64,000 bases of DNA from Klebsiella michiganensis. GTDB taxonomy: Bacteria; Pseudomonadota; Gammaproteobacteria; Enterobacterales; Enterobacteriaceae. Each line of letters starts with the position of its first letter. Positions within the stretch are counted from its first letter, which is position 1. Below are positions 52,091 to 60,862 of this stretch, one piece after another. Location: the NCBI GenBank assembly GCA_000963575.1, contig CP011077.1:4278001-4342000 (forward strand), written 5' to 3'. The position numbers were made by a program, and so were the translations under genes. Below the pieces are notes generated by a model, which searched no databases, was not told the origin of the DNA, and worked only from the letters and a program-made list of their open reading frames with translations.

Positions 52091-53299
52091 TTAAGCGAAT
52101 GCCGCAAACTGCGATGCCTTGCCTAATTCCCGGGCATCAAGAGCAATCATTTTTTCTTCGTTGGTCGGAATAACCGCGCACAGCACTGCCGAGTTCTTGC
52201 TTGAAATAACACGTTCGCCGTCAGAATTAGGTCGCGCATTCTCTTTTTCATCCAATTCGAAACCGAATACCCGTAAATGCTGAATAACCAGACGGCGAAT
52301 AAGCGCGGAGTTTTCACCAATGCCGCCGGTAAAAATTAGCCCATCAAAATTTGGCAGCGAAGCTGCGTGCCCGCCGATGGCTTTGGCAATGCGGTGAACA
52401 AAGGTGTTGATTGCCAGCTCCGCACGGGCATCCCCCTGCTGCAGGGCTTTTTCCAGCGTCCGTAAGTCAGAAGATATACCTGAAAGCCCCAGCAGCCCTG
52501 ACTCGGTGTTTGCAACCTGCTCAAGATCGTCCAGCGACTGCCCGGTTTGCCTTGCCAGCCACACCATTGCTCCAAAGTCGACGTCACCGCAGCGTGTCCC
52601 CATGATTAGCCCTTCCAGCGGCGTCATCCCCATCGACGTATCAACGCTTTGCCCGTCGACAACCGCACACACCGATGCTCCGTTGCCTAAGTGAGCAATC
52701 ACTAACCCTGATGGGCGCCCTTTCAGTTCAGGTAACGCATTTGCCTGAATTGAAACATAGCGGTGAGAGGTCCCGTGAAACCCATACCGCCTGACGCCGT
52801 GCTCTGTGAAATAGCGGTATGGCAGGCCGTAGAGATAGGCTTCGGGGCTCATGGTCTGATGAAAGCTGGTATCAAAAACCGCAACCTGCGGCACGCCCGG
52901 AAAACGTTGCCTGGCCGAAGCCACGCCGCTGAGGTTGGCATAGTTGTGCAGCGGCGCGAGAGGCGAGACGGCGCGAATTTGCTCCACGATATCGTCCGTG
53001 AGCAATACTGACTCGCTAAAAACCGCGCCGCCGTGCGCAATGCGGTGGCCTATATAGGCCACGCTTTCAGTCAGATTACGTTTTTCAAGCTCAAGGGCTA
53101 CTGCCGCCAGCGCATCCTCATAATCAGAATGCACCAGTTTCACCGGTTCACCGCCATTAACAATAAGCGTTGCGGATTCGGTATTTATGCCCTCAAAAAT
53201 TCCCGTTAAAAGTGGCTCCATGGTTAACTCATCCAGCACGGAAAATTTAACCGAAGATGAACCGCAATTTATGGTTAATATTACCGGAGATTCATTCAT
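52091..53299 (-). CDS. tdcD: Propionate kinase TdcD
   Basis: An acetate/propionate kinase that makes ATP from propionyl phosphate in anaerobic threonine breakdown. It is 402 residues, with NCGSSSVKF at the N-terminus, HRIAHGG, RRYGFHGTSH and FTGGIGENS. The start at 53299 gives the E. coli length; a GTG four codons upstream (53311) is nearer the AGGATGA box and cannot be excluded. Confidence 0.96.
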   Translation of the reverse strand: MNESPVILTINCGSSSVKFSVLDELTMEPLLTGIFEGINTESATLIVNGGEPVKLVHSDYEDALAAVALELEKRNLTESVAYIGHRIAHGGAVFSESVLLTDDIVEQIRAVSPLAPLHNYANLSGVASARQRFPGVPQVAVFDTSFHQTMSPEAYLYGLPYRYFTEHGVRRYGFHGTSHRYVSIQANALPELKGRPSGLVIAHLGNGASVCAVVDGQSVDTSMGMTPLEGLIMGTRCGDVDFGAMVWLARQTGQSLDDLEQVANTESGLLGLSGISSDLRTLEKALQQGDARAELAINTFVHRIAKAIGGHAASLPNFDGLIFTGGIGENSALIRRLVIQHLRVFGFELDEKENARPNSDGERVISSKNSAVLCAVIPTNEEKMIALDARELGKASQFAAFA

Positions 53300-53335
53300 A
53301 TTAACGTTCACTCATCCTGAGCCAATGGAAATTAA

Positions 53336-54667
53336 TTACATGAGTTTGTATACAATATTAAGGATCGTCAGCACGCCGATCACGGTAACAAAGATATTTT
53401 CGGTTCTGCCTTTATATTTGCTCAGCGCCGGAACTTTACGAATCGCGTACATCGGCAGCAGACAAAGCAGCGAGGCAATAATTGGGGCACCCATCGCTTC
53501 AATCAGATCAAGTATGTTTGGATTGGCGTAGGCCACAACCCAGGTTGATCCCATGATAAACGCCATGCTGATCAGATTAAGTTTGCCCTCAGAAATCTTC
53601 GTCTTGTCACTCTTATAGCCAAACTTCAGGACAAGGCCGTTCAGCCCTTCCAGCGTTCCCAGATAGTGGCCGAAGAAGGATTTGAAAATGGCCACCAGGG
53701 CGATAATCGACGCACCGTATTCCAGCCCGGTGGCAAAGGTTGACTTCGAACCAGACAGTGAAGAGAAATGGTTGGCGAGATAGGAAAGTACCGGGATATT
53801 TTGCGCTTTTGCTTCGGCCATATTCTGTGGCGAGAGCGTGAACAGGCAGCTGAAGGCGAAGAACATCACCACGCCAACCATCAACATGCTGGCACGAGAG
53901 ATGATTTTTGAGCATTTATCCTCGGTATACCCTCGCCCGAAATCAGCTTCGTACTCTTCGCGCTTCGACACCACAAATGAAGAGACAATCGGTGAGAAGT
54001 TGAAGGAGAACACCATGATAGAAATCCCGAGCCACACCGTCACCAGGATGCCGTCATGGCCAGTCAGCGCGATTTCACTCAGGTTCACCTGATCGATAAC
54101 CGCTGAATTCCAGTAGGGGATGAGCGACAGGGAAATAATGACCAGACTTGCGATAAACGGGAACACAAGATAGCTCATTACCTTCACCATCAGATCCTTG
54201 CCGAAGAAGATGACAAACGCCATCAGCATCAGCAGGAACAACGCCACCAGCCCACGATTTAACGGCATCAGCTGGAGCTGATTTTCCCAAAAAGTCATGA
54301 AGGTGTTGGTAATGGTGACGCCATAAATCCACAACAGCGGGCAAATGGCAAAGAAGTAAAGGAAGGTGATGACTACCCCACCAGTTTTACCAAAATGCTC
54401 CTCTACAACTTCGGTGATATTACCCGACGGATTGCTGCCGGAAAGACAAAGTCTCGCCAGCGCACGATGGCAGAAGAAAGCGATTGGATAAGCCAAAACC
54501 AGCATAATCAATATTGGGATCAGGCCGCCATAGCCCGCACGAATCGGGAAAAACAGCACCCCCGCGCCGATGGCGGTGCCAAACAGACCCAAAGTCCAGG
54601 TGGTATCGGACTTACGCCACAGGGAGGATTCTTTTTGACCAACAAGAGTTGTTTCTACATTACTCAT
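53336..54667 (-). CDS. tdcC: Threonine/serine:proton symporter TdcC
   Basis: An 11-12-helix amino-acid transporter of the HAAAP family that imports threonine and serine. It is 443 residues, matching E. coli TdcC. TM1 contains GLFGTAIGAGVLFFPI. It lies 15 bases downstream of tdcB. Confidence 0.97.
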   Translation of the reverse strand: MSNVETTLVGQKESSLWRKSDTTWTLGLFGTAIGAGVLFFPIRAGYGGLIPILIMLVLAYPIAFFCHRALARLCLSGSNPSGNITEVVEEHFGKTGGVVITFLYFFAICPLLWIYGVTITNTFMTFWENQLQLMPLNRGLVALFLLMLMAFVIFFGKDLMVKVMSYLVFPFIASLVIISLSLIPYWNSAVIDQVNLSEIALTGHDGILVTVWLGISIMVFSFNFSPIVSSFVVSKREEYEADFGRGYTEDKCSKIISRASMLMVGVVMFFAFSCLFTLSPQNMAEAKAQNIPVLSYLANHFSSLSGSKSTFATGLEYGASIIALVAIFKSFFGHYLGTLEGLNGLVLKFGYKSDKTKISEGKLNLISMAFIMGSTWVVAYANPNILDLIEAMGAPIIASLLCLLPMYAIRKVPALSKYKGRTENIFVTVIGVLTILNIVYKLM

Positions 54668-54682
54668 AATGAAGATCCTTAT

Positions 54683-55681
54683 TTAGCTCAGGCAGGCTTC
54701 CGCGGTGCCCGTAATTTCAGAGACACGAGACAAATCAATATTTCCGCCAGAAATAATACTCACGGTTTTACGGCCTTTAATATACTGGTCTAGCTTGCCA
54801 CTTAATAATGCGGCAGAAGCAAGTGCCCCGGCACCTTCAGTGACAATTTTATTCCTCTGAATAAGTGCCACCATACTATTTCTGATATCGTCCTCACTGA
54901 CCAAAATAATATCAGTAACTAATTTCTTAACGATTTCGAAGGTTAACGTTCCTGGACGAGCGACATCACAGCCGTCAGCCAACGTGCTGCTTGCTCGATA
55001 CGCGGTGATTTCGCCAGTACGGAAAGAAGAAGCCATGCCGTGGACGTTTTCTGCCTGCACGCCAATAATATTAATAGTCGGGTTAATGGATTTAATTGCC
55101 ACCGCAATCCCGGCAATTAGCCCACCACCGCCAATAGGCACAATCACGTTATCAACGTCGTAAAGATCTTCAAGAATCTCCAGGCCAATTGTTCCCTGCC
55201 CGGCAATGACTTTTTCATCATCATAAGGCGGGATAAAAATGCGCCCTTCCATCTCAACAATTTCGCTGACCTTAGCGATTGTTTCGTTAAAGTTATCGCC
55301 GTGGATTATCACTTGGGCCGAATAGTCAGTCGTGGCGGCGACCTTTGACTTCGGCGCACCTTTTGGCATCACGACCTTACCGTCGATTCCCAGCAGCGCG
55401 CATGACAACGAAACGCCCTGAGCATGGTTCCCCGCAGAACAAGCCACAACGCCGCGGGCTCTTTCTTCCTCACTCAGTGAGCTAAGTTTATTAAACGCAC
55501 CACGCATTTTAAATGAGCCGGTACGCTGCATATTTTCAAACTTCAAATAAATATCACCTTTACAGCATTCACTAAGGTAATTAGATCTCGGCATTCCGGT
55601 TTTATACACGAATCCAGATATTCTTTTCTTGGCTTCCAGAACATCGTTAATAGTGACAGGGAGTTCGTTGTCGATATGCAT
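54683..55681 (-). CDS. tdcB: Catabolic threonine dehydratase TdcB
   Basis: A PLP enzyme that deaminates threonine to 2-ketobutyrate; the catabolic type is activated by AMP and lacks the C-terminal regulatory domain. It is 332 residues. The PLP lysine is in GSFKMRGAFNK near 58 and the glycine loop is PIGGGGLIAG. The start at 55681 (MHIDNELPV) matches E. coli; a GTG/ATG 8 codons upstream was rejected. Confidence 0.97.
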   Translation of the reverse strand: MHIDNELPVTINDVLEAKKRISGFVYKTGMPRSNYLSECCKGDIYLKFENMQRTGSFKMRGAFNKLSSLSEEERARGVVACSAGNHAQGVSLSCALLGIDGKVVMPKGAPKSKVAATTDYSAQVIIHGDNFNETIAKVSEIVEMEGRIFIPPYDDEKVIAGQGTIGLEILEDLYDVDNVIVPIGGGGLIAGIAVAIKSINPTINIIGVQAENVHGMASSFRTGEITAYRASSTLADGCDVARPGTLTFEIVKKLVTDIILVSEDDIRNSMVALIQRNKIVTEGAGALASAALLSGKLDQYIKGRKTVSIISGGNIDLSRVSEITGTAEACLS

Positions 55682-55786
55682 GTTGACCTCTGCATGAAAA
55701 AACAATAAGCGATATTAGAGATGGCAAATAGATTTAATTCGCCACTCTGGATTAATTAATGATAAAAATCGAGTCGGTTAGTTTTG

Positions 55787-56725
55787 CTAAGCTACCACCG
55801 TTAATTTATTAAATTCATATTTGTTACGCACTGAATGTACTTTGGCCAACTCAACCAAAGTGGCAGCAGATTTTTTTATTCGACAGTTTTTCGACCATAC
55901 TGCGGCATAGCGCGCGACAGGCAATTCATCCGTTAGTGGAACCTGAATAAATTCCTGAGAACCAAAGGGGGCAATCATTTCACGAGGAATAATCGTCAGA
56001 AAACCAGCGGTCAGCACCATATTATAAATGGTGACTACAGAGTCAGTTTTAATGATTTTATCGCTGGTGATGTGGTTCTGTTGCAGGATGGTCAGGAGTT
56101 CACGGTAGTAGCCCATTTCGGTTTGAGGCAACACCCACTGCTCATGGCTTAATGAGCGAAGCGTCATCGCGCCTCCGCGCGTTCGTGTTCGGCTGGCAAC
56201 CAGAATAAACTCCGATTCGAACAGCGGCTCAATGTGTAAATCCTGAAGCAGCATCTCGTCGCTGAGGGTGCCGATGGCAAAGTCCAGCCTTCCGTCTCGT
56301 ATTGCCGGTAAGAACGAACAAAGCTGCGCTTCAAACATCGAAACTTCGGCATGAGGATACTGCTCTTTGAAGGCTTTCATCATCCCCGGCAGGAAGGTGA
56401 AGCCGATAAGTGAAGGGTAGCCAAACGAAACATCTACCGCTTCGCTTCCGACCAGACTGCTCATTTCGTTGCACATATTGCGCATTTCGCGGGTAATCGA
56501 CTCGGCGTAACCGAGCAGCACTTTTCCTGCTGCGGTGAGTTGCACGCCGGTATTTTTGCGGATGATAAGCTCCAGCCCGAACAGGCTCTCCATGTCGCTG
56601 ATGATTTTACTGACCGCTGGCTGGGTCAAACTCAGCTGCTTCGCCGCAGAGCCAAATGAACCACTTCTTACCACCTCCTGAAATACAACCAGGTGCTGTG
56701 TTTTAGGTAATGTCGTATTATCCAT
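55787..56725 (-). CDS. tdcA: LysR-type activator TdcA
   Basis: The operon's own activator. It is 312 residues, the E. coli length, with an HTH near residues 22-41 (AAKQLSLTQPAVSKIISDM) and an effector domain after. It is first in tdcABCDE, 105 bases before tdcB. tdcF, tdcG and the small divergent tdcR gene of E. coli are not seen. Confidence 0.96.
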   Translation of the reverse strand: MDNTTLPKTQHLVVFQEVVRSGSFGSAAKQLSLTQPAVSKIISDMESLFGLELIIRKNTGVQLTAAGKVLLGYAESITREMRNMCNEMSSLVGSEAVDVSFGYPSLIGFTFLPGMMKAFKEQYPHAEVSMFEAQLCSFLPAIRDGRLDFAIGTLSDEMLLQDLHIEPLFESEFILVASRTRTRGGAMTLRSLSHEQWVLPQTEMGYYRELLTILQQNHITSDKIIKTDSVVTIYNMVLTAGFLTIIPREMIAPFGSQEFIQVPLTDELPVARYAAVWSKNCRIKKSAATLVELAKVHSVRNKYEFNKLTVVA

Positions 56726-56787
56726 AAAGCGCCATGCCTAATTAGTTGCCGATGGCGGCGATCTTACGGATTCCCCGTCAAAGGTTA

Positions 56788-56803
56788 TGTGCTGCGACTC
56801 ACA
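56788..56803. promoter_or_regulatory. CRP site upstream of tdcA
   Basis: TGTGC-TGCGAC-TCACA has a single mismatch to the CRP consensus, 63 bases upstream of the tdcA start. CRP is required for tdc expression in E. coli, so this is very probably functional. Confidence 0.75.
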
Positions 56804-57081
56804 AGTGCTTAAGCCGGATTTGCTTAATAAGCACACAACACAAATAAAACCCATAAATAACAATAAGTTATTATTTTTCGATCTGCTATTTATATGATTA
56901 AGGTCAACCTAAATATCCCAGATAAAATAAATTTATGGTGATAATAAATTCATATAAATGTAAGTAAGCTGTTATTTGAAATGAAGATTCATGCGTATTT
57001 TCGTCAATTCAGCCTGACCGGTTAAAATATAACTCAATATTAAAAACAGCTGCAAATATTACACTTTTATTTGAATATAAA
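56804..57081. other. AT-rich tdcA-fbaA spacer
   Basis: No gene is seen in this AT-rich stretch. It opens with an inverted repeat GTGCTTA-N16-TAAGCAC (56805-56834), a possible TdcA site next to the CRP site. The rest is poly-A/T-rich, consistent with the IHF-dependent upstream region known for tdc. Confidence 0.5.
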
Positions 57082-57103
57082 AAAACCCGCCGAAGCGGGT
57101 TTT
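57082..57103 (-). terminator. Terminator after fbaA
   Basis: AAAACCCGC-CGAA-GCGGGTTTT is a 9-bp stem; on the minus strand the GCGGG arm is followed by a run of seven T. Confidence 0.92.
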
Positions 57104-57125
57104 AACGAGGCAAGATTAGCTCAAA

Positions 57126-58205
57126 TTACAGAACGTCTACCGCGTTCAGCTCTTTGAATGCCTGCTCCAGGCGAACGATCATAGAAGTCTGTGCTGCACG
57201 CAGCCAAACACGCGGATCGTAGTATTTTTTGTTCGGCTGGTCAGCGCCTTTCGGGTTACCCAGCTGACCCTGCAGGTAAGCTTCGTTTTCTTTGTAGTAT
57301 TTCAGGATGCCGTCCCAGGTCGCCCACTGGGTATCGGTATCGATGTTCATTTTGATCACGCCGTAGCTTACGGAGTCTTTGATTTCCTGAGCAGAAGAAC
57401 CGGAACCGCCGTGGAAGACGAAGTTCAGGCTGTTGTGCGGCAGGTTGTGTTTCTTAGAAACATATTCCTGAGAATCGCGCAGGATGGTTGGGGTCAGAAC
57501 CACGTTACCTGGTTTGTACACGCCGTGTACGTTACCGAAGGAAGCCGCAATGGTGAAACGTGGGCTGATTTTGCTCAGTTCGGTGTAAGCGTAATCGACG
57601 TCTTCTGGCTGGGTGTACAGAGCAGAAGCGTCCATGTGGCTGTTGTCCACGCCATCTTCTTCACCACCGGTGCAGCCCAGTTCGATTTCCAGGGTCATGC
57701 CCAGTTTGGACATGCGCGCCAGGTATTTGGAGCTGATTTCAATGTTTTCTTCCAGAGACTCTTCGGACAGGTCAATCATGTGGGAAGAGAACAGTGGTTT
57801 ACCGGTAGCGGCGAAGTGTTTTTCACCCGCGTCCAGCAGGCCGTCGATCCACGGCAGCAGTTTTTTAGCGCAGTGGTCAGTGTGCAGGATAACCGGCACG
57901 CCGTAGTGTTCAGCCATCTGGTGTACGTGGTGTGCACCAGAGATTGCGCCCAGGATAGCAGCACCCTGTGGAACATCAGTTTTCACGCCTTTACCAGCGA
58001 TGAAAGCAGCACCGCCGTTAGAGAACTGAACGATAACCGGGGATTTTACTTTCGCAGCGGTTTCCAGAACGGCGTTAATAGAGTCAGTACCGACGCAGTT
58101 AACGGCTGGCAGCGCAAAGTTATTCTCTTTTGCTACCTGGAAGATTTTCTGTACGTCGTCGCCAGTTACAACACCTGGTTTTACGAAATCAAAAATTTTA
58201 GACAT
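57126..58205 (-). CDS. fbaA: Fructose-bisphosphate aldolase, class II
   Basis: The zinc aldolase of glycolysis. It is 359 residues, the E. coli length, starting at 58205 (MSKIFDFVKPG). Zinc and substrate ligands are visible in LHTDHCAKK, ELGCTGGEEDG, NVHGVYKPG and FHGGSGSS. It follows pgk by 98 bases in the epd-pgk-fbaA operon. Confidence 0.98.
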   Translation of the reverse strand: MSKIFDFVKPGVVTGDDVQKIFQVAKENNFALPAVNCVGTDSINAVLETAAKVKSPVIVQFSNGGAAFIAGKGVKTDVPQGAAILGAISGAHHVHQMAEHYGVPVILHTDHCAKKLLPWIDGLLDAGEKHFAATGKPLFSSHMIDLSEESLEENIEISSKYLARMSKLGMTLEIELGCTGGEEDGVDNSHMDASALYTQPEDVDYAYTELSKISPRFTIAASFGNVHGVYKPGNVVLTPTILRDSQEYVSKKHNLPHNSLNFVFHGGSGSSAQEIKDSVSYGVIKMNIDTDTQWATWDGILKYYKENEAYLQGQLGNPKGADQPNKKYYDPRVWLRAAQTSMIVRLEQAFKELNAVDVL

Positions 58206-58303
58206 GTTGATGTGTCCTGTAGGCCTTGGAAAAAATCGAATCACCGTCCTGAGTCTTGCCGGGCGGCAATAAATCAACGGGCAGGATACCCTGCCCGTAG
58301 GAA

Positions 58304-59467
58304 TTACTTCTTAGCGCGCTCTTCGAGCATGGCTACTGCTGACAGTACTTTGCCTTCCACGAACTCGAGGAATGCGCCACCGCCGGTAGAGATGTAGGAA
58401 ATTTTGTCTGCGATACCGAACAGGTCGATAGCCGCCAGAGTGTCGCCGCCGCCAGCGATAGAGAAGGCTTCGCTGTCTGCGATAGCGCGGGCAACGATTT
58501 CGGTCCCTTTACGGAAGTTAGGGAATTCGAATACGCCAACCGGGCCGTTCCACAGAATGGTTTTCGCGTTTTTCAGGATCACGGCCAGTTTCTCAGCGGA
58601 AACGTCGCCCATGTCCAGAATCTGCTCTTCATCTTTGATGTCGTTCACGGACTTCAGGGTTGCGGTCGCAGTTTCGGAAAACTCAGTCGCAACACGCACG
58701 TCGGTTGGCACTGGAATATCGCAACGGGTCAGCAGATCTTTTGCGGTATCAACCAGGTCTGCTTCGTACAGGGATTTACCCACGTTGTGGCCCTGGGCTG
58801 CAACGAAGGTGTTCGCGATACCGCCACCAACGATCAGTTGGTCAGCGATTTTGGACAGGGAGTCCAGCACGGTCAGTTTGGTAGAAACTTTAGAACCACC
58901 AACGATAGCAACCATTGGGCGAGCTGGCTCTTTCAGGGCTTTGCCCAGCGCTTCCAGTTCGTCTGCCAGCAGCGGGCCTGCACAGGCAACGTCAGCGAAT
59001 TTAGCGATGCCGTGAGTAGAAGCCTGTGCGCGGTGAGCGGTACCGAACGCATCCATAACGAACACGTCACACAGTGCGGCGTATTTTTTGGACAGCGCTT
59101 CGTCGTCTTTTTTCTCGCCTTTGTTGAAGCGAACGTTTTCCAGCACAACCAGCTCACCCGCAGCAACGTCTACGCCGTCCAGGTAATCTTTTACCAGACG
59201 AACCGGGTTAGACAGTTTATCTTTCAGGTAGTTAACCACTGGCAGCAGAGAGAATTCTTCGTTGTACTCGCCTTCGGTCGGACGACCCAGGTGAGAAGTC
59301 ACCATGACTTTAGCACCCTGTTTCAGGGCCAGTTCAATGGTCGGCAGAGAAGCACGGATACGCGCATCGCTGGTGACTTTCCCGTCTTTAACCGGCACGT
59401 TCAGATCGGCACGGATGAATACGCGTTTGCCCGCCAGATCCAGATCGGTCATCTTAATTACAGACAT
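58304..59467 (-). CDS. pgk: Phosphoglycerate kinase
   Basis: It makes ATP from 1,3-bisphosphoglycerate. It is 387 residues, the usual enterobacterial length. The RADLNVP and SHLGRP segments bind substrate, and GGGDTLAAI near the C-terminus binds nucleotide. It lies 21 bases after epd. Confidence 0.98.
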   Translation of the reverse strand: MSVIKMTDLDLAGKRVFIRADLNVPVKDGKVTSDARIRASLPTIELALKQGAKVMVTSHLGRPTEGEYNEEFSLLPVVNYLKDKLSNPVRLVKDYLDGVDVAAGELVVLENVRFNKGEKKDDEALSKKYAALCDVFVMDAFGTAHRAQASTHGIAKFADVACAGPLLADELEALGKALKEPARPMVAIVGGSKVSTKLTVLDSLSKIADQLIVGGGIANTFVAAQGHNVGKSLYEADLVDTAKDLLTRCDIPVPTDVRVATEFSETATATLKSVNDIKDEEQILDMGDVSAEKLAVILKNAKTILWNGPVGVFEFPNFRKGTEIVARAIADSEAFSIAGGGDTLAAIDLFGIADKISYISTGGGAFLEFVEGKVLSAVAMLEERAKK

Positions 59468-59488
59468 GGTGAATCCTCTCGTTGATTC

Positions 59489-60535
59489 TTAAAGTTTTGC
59501 AGACGCAACGTGCGCCTTACCTGAAATCCATTGAGCCATAACCAACGTGGTATCGAGCATCCTGTTGGCAAAGCCCCATTCGTTATCACACCAGACTAGA
59601 GTTTTAATCAGATGTTGCCCACTGACCCGCGTTTGCGTGCCGTCGACGATTGCACTGTGCGGATCGTGGTTAAAATCAGTAGAGACCAACGGTAATTCCG
59701 TATAGTCAACTATACCATGAAATGCTTCCTGTGCCGCTTTTTGCAGCAAGTGGTTGACTTCACATGCATTTACTGAATTTCTGACCGTCACGCTCAAATC
59801 AATTGCCGTCACGTTTATGGTTGGAACGCGTACCGCGATCGCCTCAAAACGGTCATTAAATTGTGGGAAAATACGCGTGATACCGGCTGCAAGACGCGTA
59901 TCTACCGGAATGATCGACTGACTCGCCGCGCGGGTGCGTCGCAAATCAGGGTGATAGGCGTCAATAACCTGCTGATCGTGCATTGCCGAGTGGATAGTTG
60001 TGACCGTCCCGGACTCAATGCCAAACGCTTCATCCAGCAGTTTAATGATCGGGATAATACAGTTTGTGGTGCAGGAGGCATTGGAGACGATACGGTGGCT
60101 GTCTTCGACCTGCTCATGGTTCACGCCGTATACGACGGTCGCATCGAGATCGTTCCCGCCGGGGTGCGAAAACAAGACTTTCTTCGCCCCTGCCGCCAGA
60201 TGGGCTTCCCCGTCAGCGCGGGAACCAAATACGCCGGTACAGTCCAGCACGATATCAACGCCCAGCTCGGCCCATGGCAGCGCTTCAATGCCAGGTTCGT
60301 GCAGCAGGCGGATGGTGTCATCCCCCACAAACAGGACGTCACGTTCCTGACGCACATCCCAGGCAAAGCGGCCGTGGCTGGTATCGTACTTCAACAGATG
60401 CGCGATACCCGCAGCGTCTGCCAGTTCGTTGATTGCTACCACGGTAATTTCCGCACGGCGACCAGATTCGTACAAAGCACGTACCACGTTGCGCCCAATG
60501 CGACCGAAGCCATTAATAGCGATGCGTACGGTCAT
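59489..60535 (-). CDS. epd: D-erythrose-4-phosphate dehydrogenase
   Basis: A GapA-like enzyme that oxidises erythrose-4-P to erythronate-4-P for pyridoxal phosphate synthesis. It is 348 residues, with NGFGRIGR at the N-terminus and the catalytic Cys in SNASCTTNC. The start at 60535 (MTVRIAING) was chosen; 30 upstream codons in frame lack family sequence. Confidence 0.97.
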   Translation of the reverse strand: MTVRIAINGFGRIGRNVVRALYESGRRAEITVVAINELADAAGIAHLLKYDTSHGRFAWDVRQERDVLFVGDDTIRLLHEPGIEALPWAELGVDIVLDCTGVFGSRADGEAHLAAGAKKVLFSHPGGNDLDATVVYGVNHEQVEDSHRIVSNASCTTNCIIPIIKLLDEAFGIESGTVTTIHSAMHDQQVIDAYHPDLRRTRAASQSIIPVDTRLAAGITRIFPQFNDRFEAIAVRVPTINVTAIDLSVTVRNSVNACEVNHLLQKAAQEAFHGIVDYTELPLVSTDFNHDPHSAIVDGTQTRVSGQHLIKTLVWCDNEWGFANRMLDTTLVMAQWISGKAHVASAKL

Positions 60536-60728
60536 ATCTCTCCTGCCAGAATCCCTGGGATTTAGTGGCTGACAGAGTAATCCAGCAACCGCCTGAGGGG
60601 AATCCTCGCACTCATGAAACTGCACTTGTTTGCTTAATTGTCGAACATTTATTCGACTGAAACGCTTCAGCTATGTTAAGCGAAAGCGGGAATAAAAGGA
60701 ACGATACCCCATTATGCTCCGCTCAACT

Positions 60729-60744
60729 TCTGACGCACATCACA
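60729..60744. promoter_or_regulatory. Candidate CRP site upstream of epd
   Basis: TCTGA-CGCACA-TCACA has one mismatch to the CRP consensus. It lies 194 bases upstream of the epd start. The E. coli epd-pgk operon has a CRP-dependent promoter, which supports it. Confidence 0.55.
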
Positions 60745-60751
60745 GTTTTGG

Positions 60752-60812
60752 TGGAATAACCGCAACTGACCGCCACGATGGTGGAATAAAGAACAGCACT
60801 CAGATGGAATAA
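60752..60812 (+). repeat. Three direct TGGAATAA repeats
   Basis: TGGAATAA occurs at 60752, 60782 and 60805, the first two within a longer GGTGGAATAA unit exactly 30 bases apart. They lie between the CRP candidate and the tktA terminator. The function is unknown; three helical turns of spacing suggests protein binding. Confidence 0.4.
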
Positions 60813-60820
60813 TCGGCATA

Positions 60821-60845
60821 AAAAAGGGCCGCCGAAGCGACCCTA
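60821..60845 (-). terminator. Terminator after tktA
   Basis: On the minus strand AGGGTCGC-TTCG-GCGGCCCT is followed by TTTTTTATG, 18 bases after the tktA stop codon. The stem has one mismatch. Confidence 0.85.
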
Positions 60846-60862
60846 ATATTTAGCGAGACGGA

